A DNA stretch of 21,780 bases from an uncultured Verrucomicrobiota bacterium (GCA_946543025.1 CAMNLN010000015.1:1-21780), one strand, 5' to 3'; shown: positions 1-8,022, counted from the first letter of the stretch. The notes: a model not told the origin generated them from the sequence alone. Made by a program: numbers and translations.

Positions 1-579
1 ACCGACGACTGGGTGTACTCGCTCGAAACGGAGTCCGGCCGCTTCAACCAGAAGGTGGCGGCATTCATAACATCCACGATGATCGAGTGCCAGTCCTTAC
101 CGCTCGATCTGCTGATGTTCTACGACGCCCGCTACAACACGGGCATGAACAGCCTCTTCAACGGCACGACGCTTTGGCCGATGAAGGGCTACTACCCCTT
201 CTACGCCTGGTCGAAGCTGCGGGACTGCGGCACGCAGGTGGCCTGCTCCGTCAGCGAGGGGCGCGGCAAGGAGTCGACCGCCAACACGGGCACCGTCTTC
301 AAGAGCGAGATCGGCAAGCCTGTCGGCAGCTTCCGCGCGATCGCGGCCAAAGGCCCGGACGGCACGGGCGCGCTCATCGTCGCCCGCTATTCGAACGACA
401 ACAATGTCACGGAGACGGCCAAAGTCACGGTCAAGGTGCCTGGCGTCCAGCTCGCGAAGGCGCGCTGCCACCTGACGGACGCGGTGCGCACCTACACGGA
501 GGTGCCGCTCGACGTCCAAGCCGACGGCTCGGCGATCCTCCGCCTCCAGCCCAACTCCTTCGCGATGATCGAGTGGTAG
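1..579 (+). CDS. C-terminal part of a glycoside-hydrolase-like protein (5' end outside window)
   Basis: The frame is open from base 1 and ends with TAG at 577-579, so about 192 C-terminal residues are visible. The GTG at 13 is internal, not a start, because the frame continues upstream. The segment around residues 37-70 (LPLDLLMFYDAR, then LWPMKGYYPFYAW) resembles the end of the catalytic barrel in GH39-like and related clan A hydrolases of Bacteroidetes and PVC bacteria. The remainder, ending NSFAMIEW, looks like the small beta-sandwich that often closes such enzymes. The catalytic acid/base and nucleophile would lie upstream and cannot be checked. The gene converges with the aminotransferase. 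The family assignment is tentative; polysaccharide degradation is an inference from similarity and from the exported enzymes nearby. Confidence 0.6.
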   Translation, partial: TDDWVYSLETESGRFNQKVAAFITSTMIECQSLPLDLLMFYDARYNTGMNSLFNGTTLWPMKGYYPFYAWSKLRDCGTQVACSVSEGRGKESTANTGTVFKSEIGKPVGSFRAIAAKGPDGTGALIVARYSNDNNVTETAKVTVKVPGVQLAKARCHLTDAVRTYTEVPLDVQADGSAILRLQPNSFAMIEW

Positions 580-586
580 GCCATCT

Positions 587-605
587 CCGCCGCGAGGCGC
601 GGCGG
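587..605 (+). terminator. GC-rich hairpin between convergent genes, possible terminator
   Basis: CCGCCGCG and CGCGGCGG form a perfect 8-bp stem around an AGG loop, 7 nt after the stop of the preceding gene. It is followed by AAACATTTG rather than a U-tract, so it is not a canonical intrinsic terminator. Its place between two convergent genes supports a transcript-end role. A weaker inverted pair, CCGCGCG/CGCGCGG, lies at 615-648. Confidence 0.4.
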
Positions 606-664
606 AAACATTTGCCGCGCGCCGTCCGCAAGGGATTCCGTCGCGCGGGAGTATGTGTCTCCCC

Positions 665-1945
665 TCACTTCGCGGCGACGAGGTCGGCCACGGCGTCCGC
701 CACGTTCTGGAAGAGCTTCGGCAACTTCGACGAAGGCGTGGTGGAGAACGCGAGGCGGATGAGCCCCGAAAGGACGATCGTCCCCGTGGAATACTTCTCG
801 ATCAGGCGGCGGCGCACGGCCTCCGCGTCCACGCCCTTCGGCTTCACGCACATGAAGTAGCCGCTGTTGAACGGCATGACCTCGAACCGCGCCGCGTACT
901 CGGGATGCTTCGCGAGAATTTTGCGGATGAGCGCATAGCGCTTCTTCAGCACCATGTACTTCGCGCGCTTCTGGCGGTTGTAGTCCGGGTCGCGGTAGGC
1001 CGCGAGCGCCATGTGCTGTCCGATGGACGAGGCGTTGGAAATGCCGCTGCGCACGTCCCCCGCCGCCTTCGCGGCGATCGCCTTGAGCTGTGCGTCCGTC
1101 GCACCCTTCCACGCGAACGTGATGAAGCCCACGCGCATGCCCCACACGTAGTCCTCCTTCGTGGTGCCGTCGAGCTTGACGGCGAGAACGTTGCGGTGAA
1201 GGTCGCTGAACTCGGCGAAGAGGGACTCGCCATGGATGCCCGGCTCGTAGACGAGCCCGAAGTACGCGTCGTCGAGAATGACGACGATCTTCTTGCCCTT
1301 GGCCGCGGCGGCCTTGACGGCCGCGACGATCTTCCGCGCGTCGTCAAGCGTGGCCGTGTAGCCGGTAGGGTTGTTGGGAAAGTTGAGGATCAGGATCTTC
1401 TTCTCGCCGGGCGCGAGCAGGGCGGCCTTCATCGCCGCCACGTCGAACGCGCCCTTTCGGAAGGCGTTGAACGTCACGAGCCGCGCGCCGCACGCCTCCT
1501 CGAAGACAAGCGAGTAGTTGTCCCAGTAGAGGTCTGGCGTCACCACCGGATCGCCCGGCCCCGCGAAGAGCTCGGCGGCGATTCGCAGCCCGTGCGTGAG
1601 CGCGTTGGTGACGACCGGCAGGGAGAAGGCCTTCCCCTTCAAGCTGGGGTTCTTCTTCACCTGCATCGCGCGCCACTGCTCGCGCAGCGGCAGGAGGCCG
1701 AACGAGCCGGCGTAGAGAAACGCCTTGCGGTCAAGCCTCGTCAGTCTCGAGAAGCAGTCCATCACGAGCGGTGAGCCGTCCTCCTCGAAAGCCATGCCGA
1801 TCGTCGCGTTAATGTCGCAAGTCTTGGCCTCGGCTCCTTGGCCGAGGATGCCCCCGTAGGGGAAATAGAGTCGGCGCCCGGCGGGGGACAACATGTCCGC
1901 CACGGGTCCCAGCGTTGCGTTCAGCTGTTCTGCCAATGCGTTCAT
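665..1945 (-). CDS. PLP-dependent aminotransferase, class I/II fold
   Basis: This 426-residue protein shows fold-type I aminotransferase signatures: NFPNNPTGYT (cofactor-binding Asn and the PNNPTG turn), DDAYFGLVYEP (Asp for the pyridine nitrogen, Tyr for the PLP oxygen), and TTKEDYVWGMRVG, where the Lys is the expected Schiff-base residue and the Arg eight residues later matches the AspC spacing. GLIRLAFSTTP near the end supplies the expected carboxylate-binding Arg. It should be cytoplasmic. The substrate cannot be read from sequence; aromatic, aspartate or branched-chain amino acids are all possible. I chose the ATG at 1945 because the longer frame from GTG 1963 begins inside the promoter -10 element. 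There is no Shine-Dalgarno sequence, consistent with a leaderless message. Confidence 0.85.
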   Translation of the reverse strand: MNALAEQLNATLGPVADMLSPAGRRLYFPYGGILGQGAEAKTCDINATIGMAFEEDGSPLVMDCFSRLTRLDRKAFLYAGSFGLLPLREQWRAMQVKKNPSLKGKAFSLPVVTNALTHGLRIAAELFAGPGDPVVTPDLYWDNYSLVFEEACGARLVTFNAFRKGAFDVAAMKAALLAPGEKKILILNFPNNPTGYTATLDDARKIVAAVKAAAAKGKKIVVILDDAYFGLVYEPGIHGESLFAEFSDLHRNVLAVKLDGTTKEDYVWGMRVGFITFAWKGATDAQLKAIAAKAAGDVRSGISNASSIGQHMALAAYRDPDYNRQKRAKYMVLKKRYALIRKILAKHPEYAARFEVMPFNSGYFMCVKPKGVDAEAVRRRLIEKYSTGTIVLSGLIRLAFSTTPSSKLPKLFQNVADAVADLVAAK

Positions 1946-1953
1946 GGGCGCAT

Positions 1954-1983
1954 AGTATACCACGTCCCCGCGCTCCTGCTCAA
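1954..1983 (-). promoter_or_regulatory. Promoter of the aminotransferase gene, leaderless type
   Basis: On the minus strand TTGAGC (1983-1978) is separated by 18 nt from TATACT (1959-1954), which is preceded by TGG, making an extended -10. Only 8 nt separate the -10 from the ATG at 1945, so the predicted start site falls 0-2 nt from the start codon. No Shine-Dalgarno motif is present. Confidence 0.65.
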
Positions 1984-1990
1984 ATCCCTA

Positions 1991-2019
1991 TTGCGAAAGC
2001 GGGGAGAAAATGAGATAAT
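1991..2019 (+). promoter_or_regulatory. Promoter of pssA, leaderless type
   Basis: TTGCGA (1991-1996), a 17-nt spacer, then GATAAT (2014-2019) preceded by TGA, an extended -10. The ATG at 2026 follows after 6 nt, so transcription should begin at or next to the start codon. The -35 lies 7 nt from the -35 of the divergent aminotransferase promoter, so the two promoters are back to back. Confidence 0.6.
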
Positions 2020-2025
2020 GCCGCC

Positions 2026-2901
2026 ATGAGAAGATTTCGCTTGAGAGGGCGACGCCATCGCAACCGTACGCCGCGGCCAGACCTGGTGCCGTTGCGCGCC
2101 ATGGTGCCGAACCTGATCACGTCGATGGCCGCCTGCGGCGGCATCACGTCGATCGCCATCTGCGCCACCAACTACGCGAAGGCCCTCGCTGGACAGCCCG
2201 TTACGGACAAGGACTGGACCTACGGCCTGCTGGCATTGCTCGCCGCCTGTATCTGCGACGCGCTGGACGGCCGCGTCGCTCGCCTCCTCAAGGCCAGCTC
2301 CAAGCTGGGCGCCGAACTCGACTCGCTCGCGGACTTCGTCAACTTCGGCGTGGCCCCTTCGCTCTTCTTCTACTTCTGGGTGCTCGGCGGCGACCCGGCC
2401 CTGCCGCTCCGCACCAAGCAAATCATGCTCGCCTTCGCGCTCTTCTATTCCATGTGCGACGCGTTCCGCCTCGCGCGCTTCAACACGATGCTCGAGCAGC
2501 CGACCCTTCCCTACTGGAAGCACTTCTTCCTTGGCGTTCCCGCTCCAGGCGGGTGCTGGATGGCACTCACGCCGATTCTCCTCGCCCTCTCGATCAAAGA
2601 CCTCGAGCCCGCGCTGCGGCATCCCGCTTGCGCCATGTTCATGCTGTGTCTTGTCGGGATACTCATGGCCTCGCGTCTGCCGACCATCTCCCTCAAGAGC
2701 ATCCGCCTCACAAAGAAATACATGCTGCCGACGATGGCGGGGCTCCTTCTGCTCGTCGCATTCCTTTTCACCCACTTCTGGCTGACGCTCGGTGCCCTTG
2801 GCGCCGGCTACATCGCCACCGTACCGATCGTCGGGCTGGTTTTCCTTCGGATCAAGGCCCGTTACCTGCGCGGCAATCCAAACGCGGCCAACGCGTCGTG
2901 A
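2026..2901 (+). CDS. pssA: CDP-diacylglycerol--serine O-phosphatidyltransferase
   Basis: The 291-residue integral membrane protein carries the complete CDP-alcohol phosphatidyltransferase motif at residues 78-103: D78, D81-G82, A85-R86, G95, D99 and D103 in the exact family spacing. These residues bind divalent metal and the CDP-diacylglycerol headgroup. About seven to eight hydrophobic segments follow a very Arg-rich N-terminus (residues 1-18). CDAFRLARFN after the motif is typical of the PssA branch rather than PgsA. The expected reaction is CDP-diacylglycerol plus L-serine giving phosphatidylserine and CMP, the committed step toward phosphatidylethanolamine. No phosphatidylserine decarboxylase gene is in the window. 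The stop overlaps the next gene's GTG start (GTGA), implying translational coupling. Confidence 0.9.
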   Translation: MRRFRLRGRRHRNRTPRPDLVPLRAMVPNLITSMAACGGITSIAICATNYAKALAGQPVTDKDWTYGLLALLAACICDALDGRVARLLKASSKLGAELDSLADFVNFGVAPSLFFYFWVLGGDPALPLRTKQIMLAFALFYSMCDAFRLARFNTMLEQPTLPYWKHFFLGVPAPGGCWMALTPILLALSIKDLEPALRHPACAMFMLCLVGILMASRLPTISLKSIRLTKKYMLPTMAGLLLLVAFLFTHFWLTLGALGAGYIATVPIVGLVFLRIKARYLRGNPNAANAS

Positions 2902-3815
2902 CCGGCCCTTGCCAGCTCTGCCCGCGCCGCTGCGCGGCCAATCGTATCCGCGGACAGGTCGGATTCTGCCGAGCAGGCGATGGCGTACGCCTCTTTCGGT
3001 GGGGACCGCACTTCGGCGAGGAACCGCCCATCTGCGGCGAGACCGGCTCGGGCGCGATCTTCTTCTCGCGCTGTACGCTCAAGTGCATCTATTGCCAGAA
3101 CTCGCCCTGGAGCTGGCGCGGGGAGGGACGTGACGTTACCGTCCCCGAGCTCACGGACATTCTTCGCGACCTCGCCGTCAAGCACCGTTGCGGAAACTGG
3201 GACCTCGTCTCGCCCACGCCTTACCTGCCGTACGCGCGTGCCGCCGCCGCACCGCTTCTCGCCGAGGGCATCCGCCTGCCGTTCGTCTGGAACTCGAGCG
3301 GCTACGAACGCGTCGAGACGCTGACCGAATACCGCGATCTCTGTGACATTGCCCTCGTCGACCTGCGCTACGCGGACGAGACGACTGCGCGCATGGCTTC
3401 ATCCGCCGCCGATTACGTCGCCGCCGCCCGCGCCGCCGTCCGGCACCTGTGGAACACGCTCGGCCCGCTCGATTCAGAGGAACCCGGACGCGCCACGCGT
3501 GGCGTGATCGTGCGCATTCTCGTCCTGCCGGGCCATGCCGACGAGGCCATCGAGAACCTCGCCTGGCTCGCCACCGAATGCTCAAACAAAGTGCATGTCT
3601 CTGTGATGAGCCAATATGCGCCCGCGTTCACGGCCTGCGACACGCCGCCCTTCGATCGCGTGGTGACGGAAGAGGAGTACGCCTCCGTGACGGAGGCGGC
3701 CGCCGACTTCGGCTTCGAGCACGGCTGGATCCAGGGCTTCGACAGCCGCGACCCGTCATCCGACCTCGTCGGCGAGAACATGACCGCCGGCGAAGGCTCC
3801 GTCGGCGACTCGTAG
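2898..3815 (+). CDS. Radical SAM protein, PflX-like (putative pyruvate formate-lyase activating enzyme family)
   Basis: The 305-residue protein has a radical SAM motif C59-x3-C63-x2-C66 (CTLKCIYC) that would bind a [4Fe-4S] cluster and S-adenosylmethionine. An N-terminal cysteine set, C5, C8, C12 and C24 (CQLCPRRC, then GFC), is typical of the PflX-type subgroup related to AmmeMemoRadiSam proteins, whose substrates are largely unknown. ICGETGSGAIFFS just before the motif also fits this subgroup. The start is taken as GTG 2898, which overlaps the pssA stop; the frame is open further upstream but that stretch overlaps pssA and shows no homologous-looking sequence. It is convergent with the next gene, with only 3 nt between stops. 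No glycyl-radical enzyme is visible nearby, so a pyruvate formate-lyase activating role should not be assumed. Confidence 0.8.
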   Translation: MTGPCQLCPRRCAANRIRGQVGFCRAGDGVRLFRWGPHFGEEPPICGETGSGAIFFSRCTLKCIYCQNSPWSWRGEGRDVTVPELTDILRDLAVKHRCGNWDLVSPTPYLPYARAAAAPLLAEGIRLPFVWNSSGYERVETLTEYRDLCDIALVDLRYADETTARMASSAADYVAAARAAVRHLWNTLGPLDSEEPGRATRGVIVRILVLPGHADEAIENLAWLATECSNKVHVSVMSQYAPAFTACDTPPFDRVVTEEEYASVTEAAADFGFEHGWIQGFDSRDPSSDLVGENMTAGEGSVGDS

Positions 3816-3818
3816 CCG

Positions 3819-5582
3819 CTAACGGACAAGCCTGAAGCTTTGGGCAGCGACGGTCACGCCGTCCGCCGTTTGTTTTTTTTCCGCATGGTTGACGTAGATC
3901 GCCTCGCCGTTGCCGTAGCGCACGCGCACGAAATCCGGCGCCAGCTCGCGGTGTTCCGTCATCTCCTCCAGCTGCAGGTGGCGAAGCGTCTTGAACTGTT
4001 CCCACGCCTTCACGATGCCGTCCACGTTCTCGGGGCCGAAATGATAGAAGATCGGACGCCCCCCGAATTCCACGAGAATCAGGTTCTCGCGCTGCGCCAG
4101 CACCTCCTGCGTGATCTTGTCCGGGTTCGACAACACCACGTCGTGGAACGCGAGCTCGAAGAACGGCACGAACTTCTCGACCGGCGGATGCTTCCCCTTC
4201 TGGACGAAGTTCTGCCGCATCGCGCGCATTGGCGCGCACACGTAGTTGATGTAGTCCACCTTCCCCAGCAGGTGGTCGTAGCAGCACTCACTCGCGAAGC
4301 CGCCGAACAGCTCGTGGCAGAGATCAACGACCTTCCGCTGGTACTCCGCCTGCTCCTTGCGCGTCGCGGGGTGCTCCGGGTTGCAGCAGCGGTAAGGGTA
4401 TACCGCGGTGAACACGTCGATGTACGCCGCACCGTAGAACCCGAGGCCGCGCACCTGGCGCAGCTGGTCCGGGAGGTACGTCTCCCACGCGTGACGAAGG
4501 CAGAGATTGTACGCGCGGCCGCCGCACCAGGAGCCGTTGCGCTCGAGCATCCCCGTCGGGCCCATGCAGGCGATCCGCCCGCCGTCCCACATCGGAGACA
4601 CCGTGTAGCAGTCGGTGTAGTTGTTCTGCGAGTCCACGATCCAGCCGTAGGCCTGCCCGAACGCGATCGTCTTGCGCAGCTCGGCCTCGCCGCCCGCCGC
4701 CTCCTCCACGGGGAAGATCGCCGGCACGCGCCCGTCGTAGCCGCCCGTCTGCCAGCCCGCGAGGCACACCGCCATGTCTTCCACGCCGCGGTCGTGCAAA
4801 AGCCTCATGTTCTCGCGCACCTGCGCGAAGGAGCAGGAACATTTCACGGGATGCTCCGTCTCGGGCGTGAAGTCGATCGCGTCGTCTGGCCGCTTGAACG
4901 GCTTGGCCGCCACTTGCTGGCGCACGGGGATCGAGCGCGCGAGCTTCAAGAGGCACGGACGATCCTTCGCGCGCTCTTTCAGGGTCTTGATTGACGGGTC
5001 GCGCGAGAGACGGTAGCGGCGATAGAGTTTCGCCATGTCGTTGTAGTCGGCGTCCTTCCCGAGGTCGTAGAACACCACCGTCATGTCCTCGTACGGACGC
5101 CCCAGCGCCGTGCCGAGGTCGGTCAAGTCCCAGCGTGGAAACATGCGGTAGTGTCCCTTCTGGTCGGAGGTCACGAGCGTGTCGTACTCGAAGCGCATCC
5201 CCTCCGTGATGGCCATGTACGCGCCGCGCGAATTCTTGATGGCGTAGTACGGCATGTAGGTATACTGCTTCGGCATGCGGTAGAGGAAGTTCGTCTGACC
5301 GAACATGCCCATGAGTCCGCGCCCGAGCAGCCACCAGCCCTTCTCGCCCTTGTGCGCGAAGAACTCGTTGCACATCACCTCCACCTTGGCGACGTTGAGC
5401 GGCACACTCTCCTTCCTGATCGTCGCGGCCCAGCCGCCATCGGGACGCGCCGTCACCTCAAGGGGCGTGATGGTGCGTTCGCCCGTCGAGGCGTAGAACA
5501 CCGCGCGCGGCTTGAACTCGGCGGCCGTCGCCGCCGCGCACAGGCCGATGCACAGCGCAGCCAACAAGATTTCATACTTCAT
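3819..5582 (-). CDS. Exported glycoside-hydrolase-like protein (DUF5696-type, possible TIM barrel)
   Basis: The 587-residue protein starts with a Sec signal peptide (residues 1-21, hydrophobic core ILLAALCIGLCAAATA, then AEF). An N-terminal beta-rich part is followed by a probable barrel with acidic/aromatic motifs such as WIVDSQNNYTDCY, GFYGAAYIDVFTAVYP and FGGFASECCYDH. The layout resembles DUF5696 proteins, which I recall as distant relatives of GH101/GH129-like hydrolases; this is recognition from memory. AAYIDVF is a candidate nucleophile strand (Asp) and FASECC a candidate acid/base (Glu), both by inference only. It is the last gene of the five-gene operon, 13 nt after the preceding stop, with only a weak AGAG-type ribosome site, suggesting coupled translation. 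Confidence 0.55.
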   Translation of the reverse strand: MKYEILLAALCIGLCAAATAAEFKPRAVFYASTGERTITPLEVTARPDGGWAATIRKESVPLNVAKVEVMCNEFFAHKGEKGWWLLGRGLMGMFGQTNFLYRMPKQYTYMPYYAIKNSRGAYMAITEGMRFEYDTLVTSDQKGHYRMFPRWDLTDLGTALGRPYEDMTVVFYDLGKDADYNDMAKLYRRYRLSRDPSIKTLKERAKDRPCLLKLARSIPVRQQVAAKPFKRPDDAIDFTPETEHPVKCSCSFAQVRENMRLLHDRGVEDMAVCLAGWQTGGYDGRVPAIFPVEEAAGGEAELRKTIAFGQAYGWIVDSQNNYTDCYTVSPMWDGGRIACMGPTGMLERNGSWCGGRAYNLCLRHAWETYLPDQLRQVRGLGFYGAAYIDVFTAVYPYRCCNPEHPATRKEQAEYQRKVVDLCHELFGGFASECCYDHLLGKVDYINYVCAPMRAMRQNFVQKGKHPPVEKFVPFFELAFHDVVLSNPDKITQEVLAQRENLILVEFGGRPIFYHFGPENVDGIVKAWEQFKTLRHLQLEEMTEHRELAPDFVRVRYGNGEAIYVNHAEKKQTADGVTVAAQSFRLVR

Positions 5583-5595
5583 GGCAAAACTCTGT

Positions 5596-6537
5596 TTACG
5601 TGAGCCGGAACGTGCAGGTCTGGCCGTTCTTCTCCCTGACGATGTCGTCGCGGAACGGCTGCCCGTCGCCCGGCCCGCCCGTGAAGAAGAAGTCGTACTG
5701 GTGCAGGGTCACCGTCGCGCGGTCGGGATACGTGCGGAACGTCGCGAACCCGATGTCGCCCCAGTGGCCCGTGGACGGCAGGCATGAGATTTGAAACACC
5801 TTCTGTGGCTCCCAGCCCTGGTGGATGAAGTCGCGCGACCAGCGGTGCCAGTGCCCGTACACGTGTCCCTTGCAGGCGGACGAGCCGTGCAGCAGCTTGG
5901 CGAGGCCCACCTTGTCCTCGTTCGGCTTGTGGTGCGAGCAGGTGAGAACGGGCTTCGTGGACGCCTTCAGCGTCTCGGCCAGCCACTCGTACTCCTCCTT
6001 GCTGCACTCGCCGGGATGGGATTTCTGCTTTTTCTCGACGGGCGTGGCGTTGATGGTGTCGAGCATCAGCAGATCCGCGTACGGCATCTCCACCTTCGAG
6101 ACGATGCGCCCCGGCACGAGCGTCGACTTCGCGTAGGCGGGCCACTGCGCGAGGAAGTTGTCGCGCCGGTCATGGTTGCCGAGGCCAAGCGTGAGCTTGA
6201 TGCCCGCGTCAAGGATCGGCTGGAAGAGCTTCGCCGCCAGCACGTAGTCCTCGGGCTGCCCCCAGTGGTACGCGATGTCGCCGAAGCACACCACGTGCGC
6301 CGGAAGCGGACGAAGCGCGAGGATCTTCGTCACCGCCTTGCGAAAGCACTGTTCCTCGTAGAGGTGCGTGGGCACCTCGTCCTTCAGGCCGTTGAGGTGA
6401 AGATCCGAGATAAACACGGCCAGGCTGGGGTCGTGCCGGGGCAACGGTGCCGGAATGTCCGCCACCGCGCGAGACGTGGCAGCGACGCCAGATGCGGCCG
6501 CAAGGCCTGCGAGAAAGGAACGTCGGGAAGTACGCAT
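5596..6537 (-). CDS. Tat-exported calcineurin-like metallophosphoesterase
   Basis: The 313-residue protein begins MRTSRRSFLAGLAAASG, a twin-arginine signal, so it should fold and load metal in the cytoplasm before export. The metallophosphoesterase motifs appear in order: SDLHLNG (D-x-H), FGDIAYHWG (GD-x), GLGNHDRRD (GNHD), TCSHHKPNE, and YGHWHRW (G-H-x-H). These build a two-metal centre that hydrolyses phosphomono- or phosphodiesters. The substrate is unknown. It lies 55 nt after the FAD oxidoreductase in the operon, and that gap contains a 9-nt periodic repeat. The other phosphoesterase in the operon differs clearly in sequence, so this is not a recent tandem duplication. Confidence 0.85.
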   Translation of the reverse strand: MRTSRRSFLAGLAAASGVAATSRAVADIPAPLPRHDPSLAVFISDLHLNGLKDEVPTHLYEEQCFRKAVTKILALRPLPAHVVCFGDIAYHWGQPEDYVLAAKLFQPILDAGIKLTLGLGNHDRRDNFLAQWPAYAKSTLVPGRIVSKVEMPYADLLMLDTINATPVEKKQKSHPGECSKEEYEWLAETLKASTKPVLTCSHHKPNEDKVGLAKLLHGSSACKGHVYGHWHRWSRDFIHQGWEPQKVFQISCLPSTGHWGDIGFATFRTYPDRATVTLHQYDFFFTGGPGDGQPFRDDIVREKNGQTCTFRLT

Positions 6538-6544
6538 GTCAACT

Positions 6545-6577
6545 CTCTTTCGTGTGTTTCATGTCTTTCGTGGTTAA
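6545..6577 (-). repeat. Intergenic repeat with a 9-nt period (CACGAAAGA type)
   Basis: Read on the minus strand after TTAAC, the gap between the FAD oxidoreductase and the second phosphoesterase holds three 9-nt units, CACGAAAGA, CATGAAACA and CACGAAAGA. The last unit runs into GAG and may supply the weak ribosome site of the downstream gene. Similar AACCACGAAA-type strings recur between genes in many environmental bacterial genomes, as I recall, but their role is not established. Confidence 0.65.
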
Positions 6578-6592
6578 GATTGCTGCGGCATG

Positions 6593-8005
6593 TCAGCCGA
6601 GGAACACGCCCTGGCGCTTCAATTGCGCGACGAGCGCGGCTGAATCCAGCGCGCGCGGCGCAACGCCCGCCTTCAGCGCGAGCGCCGCCGCCGTGCCGGC
6701 CGCCTCGCCCATCGCCATGCAGGGCGGCATCACGCGAATCGCCGCCGCCGCCACGGACGACGCCGAGACGCACCGCCCCGCCACGAGCAGGTTCTCCACC
6801 TTCTTCGGCACGAGACAGCGGTACGGCACGCCGTACCAGTTGCCGTCCCGGATCGTGAGGTAGAGCGTTCCTGCCGCGCCCTTGCCGCCGTGGAGGTCGA
6901 TGGAGCTGGAACAGAGGAACACGCTGTCGGGCGGCACCTTGCCGGCGATCACGTCCTCCTTGTCGAGCCGATATTCGCCCGCCACGTGCCGCGACTCGCG
7001 GATGCCGACCGTGGACGCCGTGCAGAGGAGCCGCACGTCCTGCGCGCCCGGCACGTATTCGCGGAAGAACGCCATGATCTCGCGCACCTGCCGCCGGCCG
7101 GCCTCCTCGGCGTCGGAAAGGCTCTGCGGATCGGTCGCGTTCACGCCGTTGAGGCGCGACACGTTCACGAACCACTCGTCCGGCTTCACGCTACGGTAGA
7201 TGTTGACATGCGGACGCGGGATATGCCACTTGCCGTCAGCCTTCGCCTTCTTGATAAGCGTCTTGAAGCAAAGGATGTCCTTGGGGTATTGCTTCCTGAC
7301 GGCCTCCACCGCCTCTTCCGGCAGGTTGCCGATGCGGAAGAACATCGTGGCCGGCTGCATCGCGCCGCCGCGTGCCGGGTCGCCCAGCTCGCACGGCACT
7401 CCCGCACGAAACGCCACGTCGCCGTCGCCCGTCGCGTCGATCACCGTCTTTGCCGCGATCCGCCGCAACCCCGCCTTGGTGAGAACCTCCACGCCCGCGA
7501 TGCGGTAACCGTCCATGATCGGCGCGACGAAGGAAGCGTGGTAGAGCACCTTCACGCCCGCTTCGCGGCAGAGGTCGTCCAGCACGAACTTGAGCGCCTC
7601 CGGCTCGAACGGCGTGCAGTGGTCGTGGCCGGGCACGTGCCAGGCCGCGAACGACGTGCCCGCCCGCACCTCGCGCGGATGGATGGCCCCGCCGATCGCG
7701 ACCATGCGCCGCACGATCTCGTCGAAAAGTCCGCGTATGACCTGCACCTCGCCCGACTTGTCGTAGCATGTCATGAACGGCCCCACGAGGCCCTGCGTAC
7801 CCATGCCGCCCAGGCAGTTGCCTTGCTCGACCACCAGCACGTCCGCGCCGTTGCGCGCTGCGGCAATGGCCGCGCATGTGCCCGCCGGCCCGCCGCCGAC
7901 CACCACGACGGAATGGCTGGACGAACTGGCGGCCTGCCCCTTCGTCGCGCCGCCCGCCGCCACGGCTGCCACGCTCCCCAGAAACGCCCTCCGCGAGAAA
8001 ACCAT
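6593..8005 (-). CDS. Tat-exported FAD-dependent oxidoreductase
   Basis: The 470-residue protein begins MVFSRRAFLGSVAAVAAGG, a twin-arginine signal. The mature part opens with a dinucleotide fold, VVVVGGGPAGTCAA near residues 33-46 followed by VLVVEQGNCLGGMGT, and has the second FAD contact VIDATGDGDVAFRAG. LLVAGRCVSASSVAAAA and AMGEAAGTAAALAL near the C-terminus are characteristic of the FAD_oxidored family (PF12831), common in exported form in PVC bacteria and Bacteroidetes. Substrate and electron acceptor are unknown; oxidation of a sugar or glycan derivative is a guess from neighbours. The start is the ATG at 8005, supported by GGGAG 7 nt upstream and by the signal peptide; the frame is open much further upstream but overlaps the preceding gene. 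The gap to that gene is 17 nt. Confidence 0.85.
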   Translation of the reverse strand: MVFSRRAFLGSVAAVAAGGATKGQAASSSSHSVVVVGGGPAGTCAAIAAARNGADVLVVEQGNCLGGMGTQGLVGPFMTCYDKSGEVQVIRGLFDEIVRRMVAIGGAIHPREVRAGTSFAAWHVPGHDHCTPFEPEALKFVLDDLCREAGVKVLYHASFVAPIMDGYRIAGVEVLTKAGLRRIAAKTVIDATGDGDVAFRAGVPCELGDPARGGAMQPATMFFRIGNLPEEAVEAVRKQYPKDILCFKTLIKKAKADGKWHIPRPHVNIYRSVKPDEWFVNVSRLNGVNATDPQSLSDAEEAGRRQVREIMAFFREYVPGAQDVRLLCTASTVGIRESRHVAGEYRLDKEDVIAGKVPPDSVFLCSSSIDLHGGKGAAGTLYLTIRDGNWYGVPYRCLVPKKVENLLVAGRCVSASSVAAAAIRVMPPCMAMGEAAGTAAALALKAGVAPRALDSAALVAQLKRQGVFLG

Positions 8006-8022
8006 CGTCCGGCTCCCGTCCG

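Noticed and set aside
653..1774. Long open frame opposite the aminotransferase gene
   Set aside because: It is an Arg/His/Val/Leu-rich antisense frame typical of GC-rich DNA, with no domain, and the opposite strand encodes a complete aminotransferase.
2454..2897. Upstream extension of the radical SAM frame
   Set aside because: It overlaps pssA, lacks recognisable sequence, and the conserved Cys-rich N-terminus begins just after GTG 2898.
6545..6640. Small protein with His-Glu-Arg/Thr triplets
   Set aside because: It is the translation of the 9-nt periodic intergenic repeat and the flanking end of the FAD oxidoreductase gene, with no start or ribosome site.
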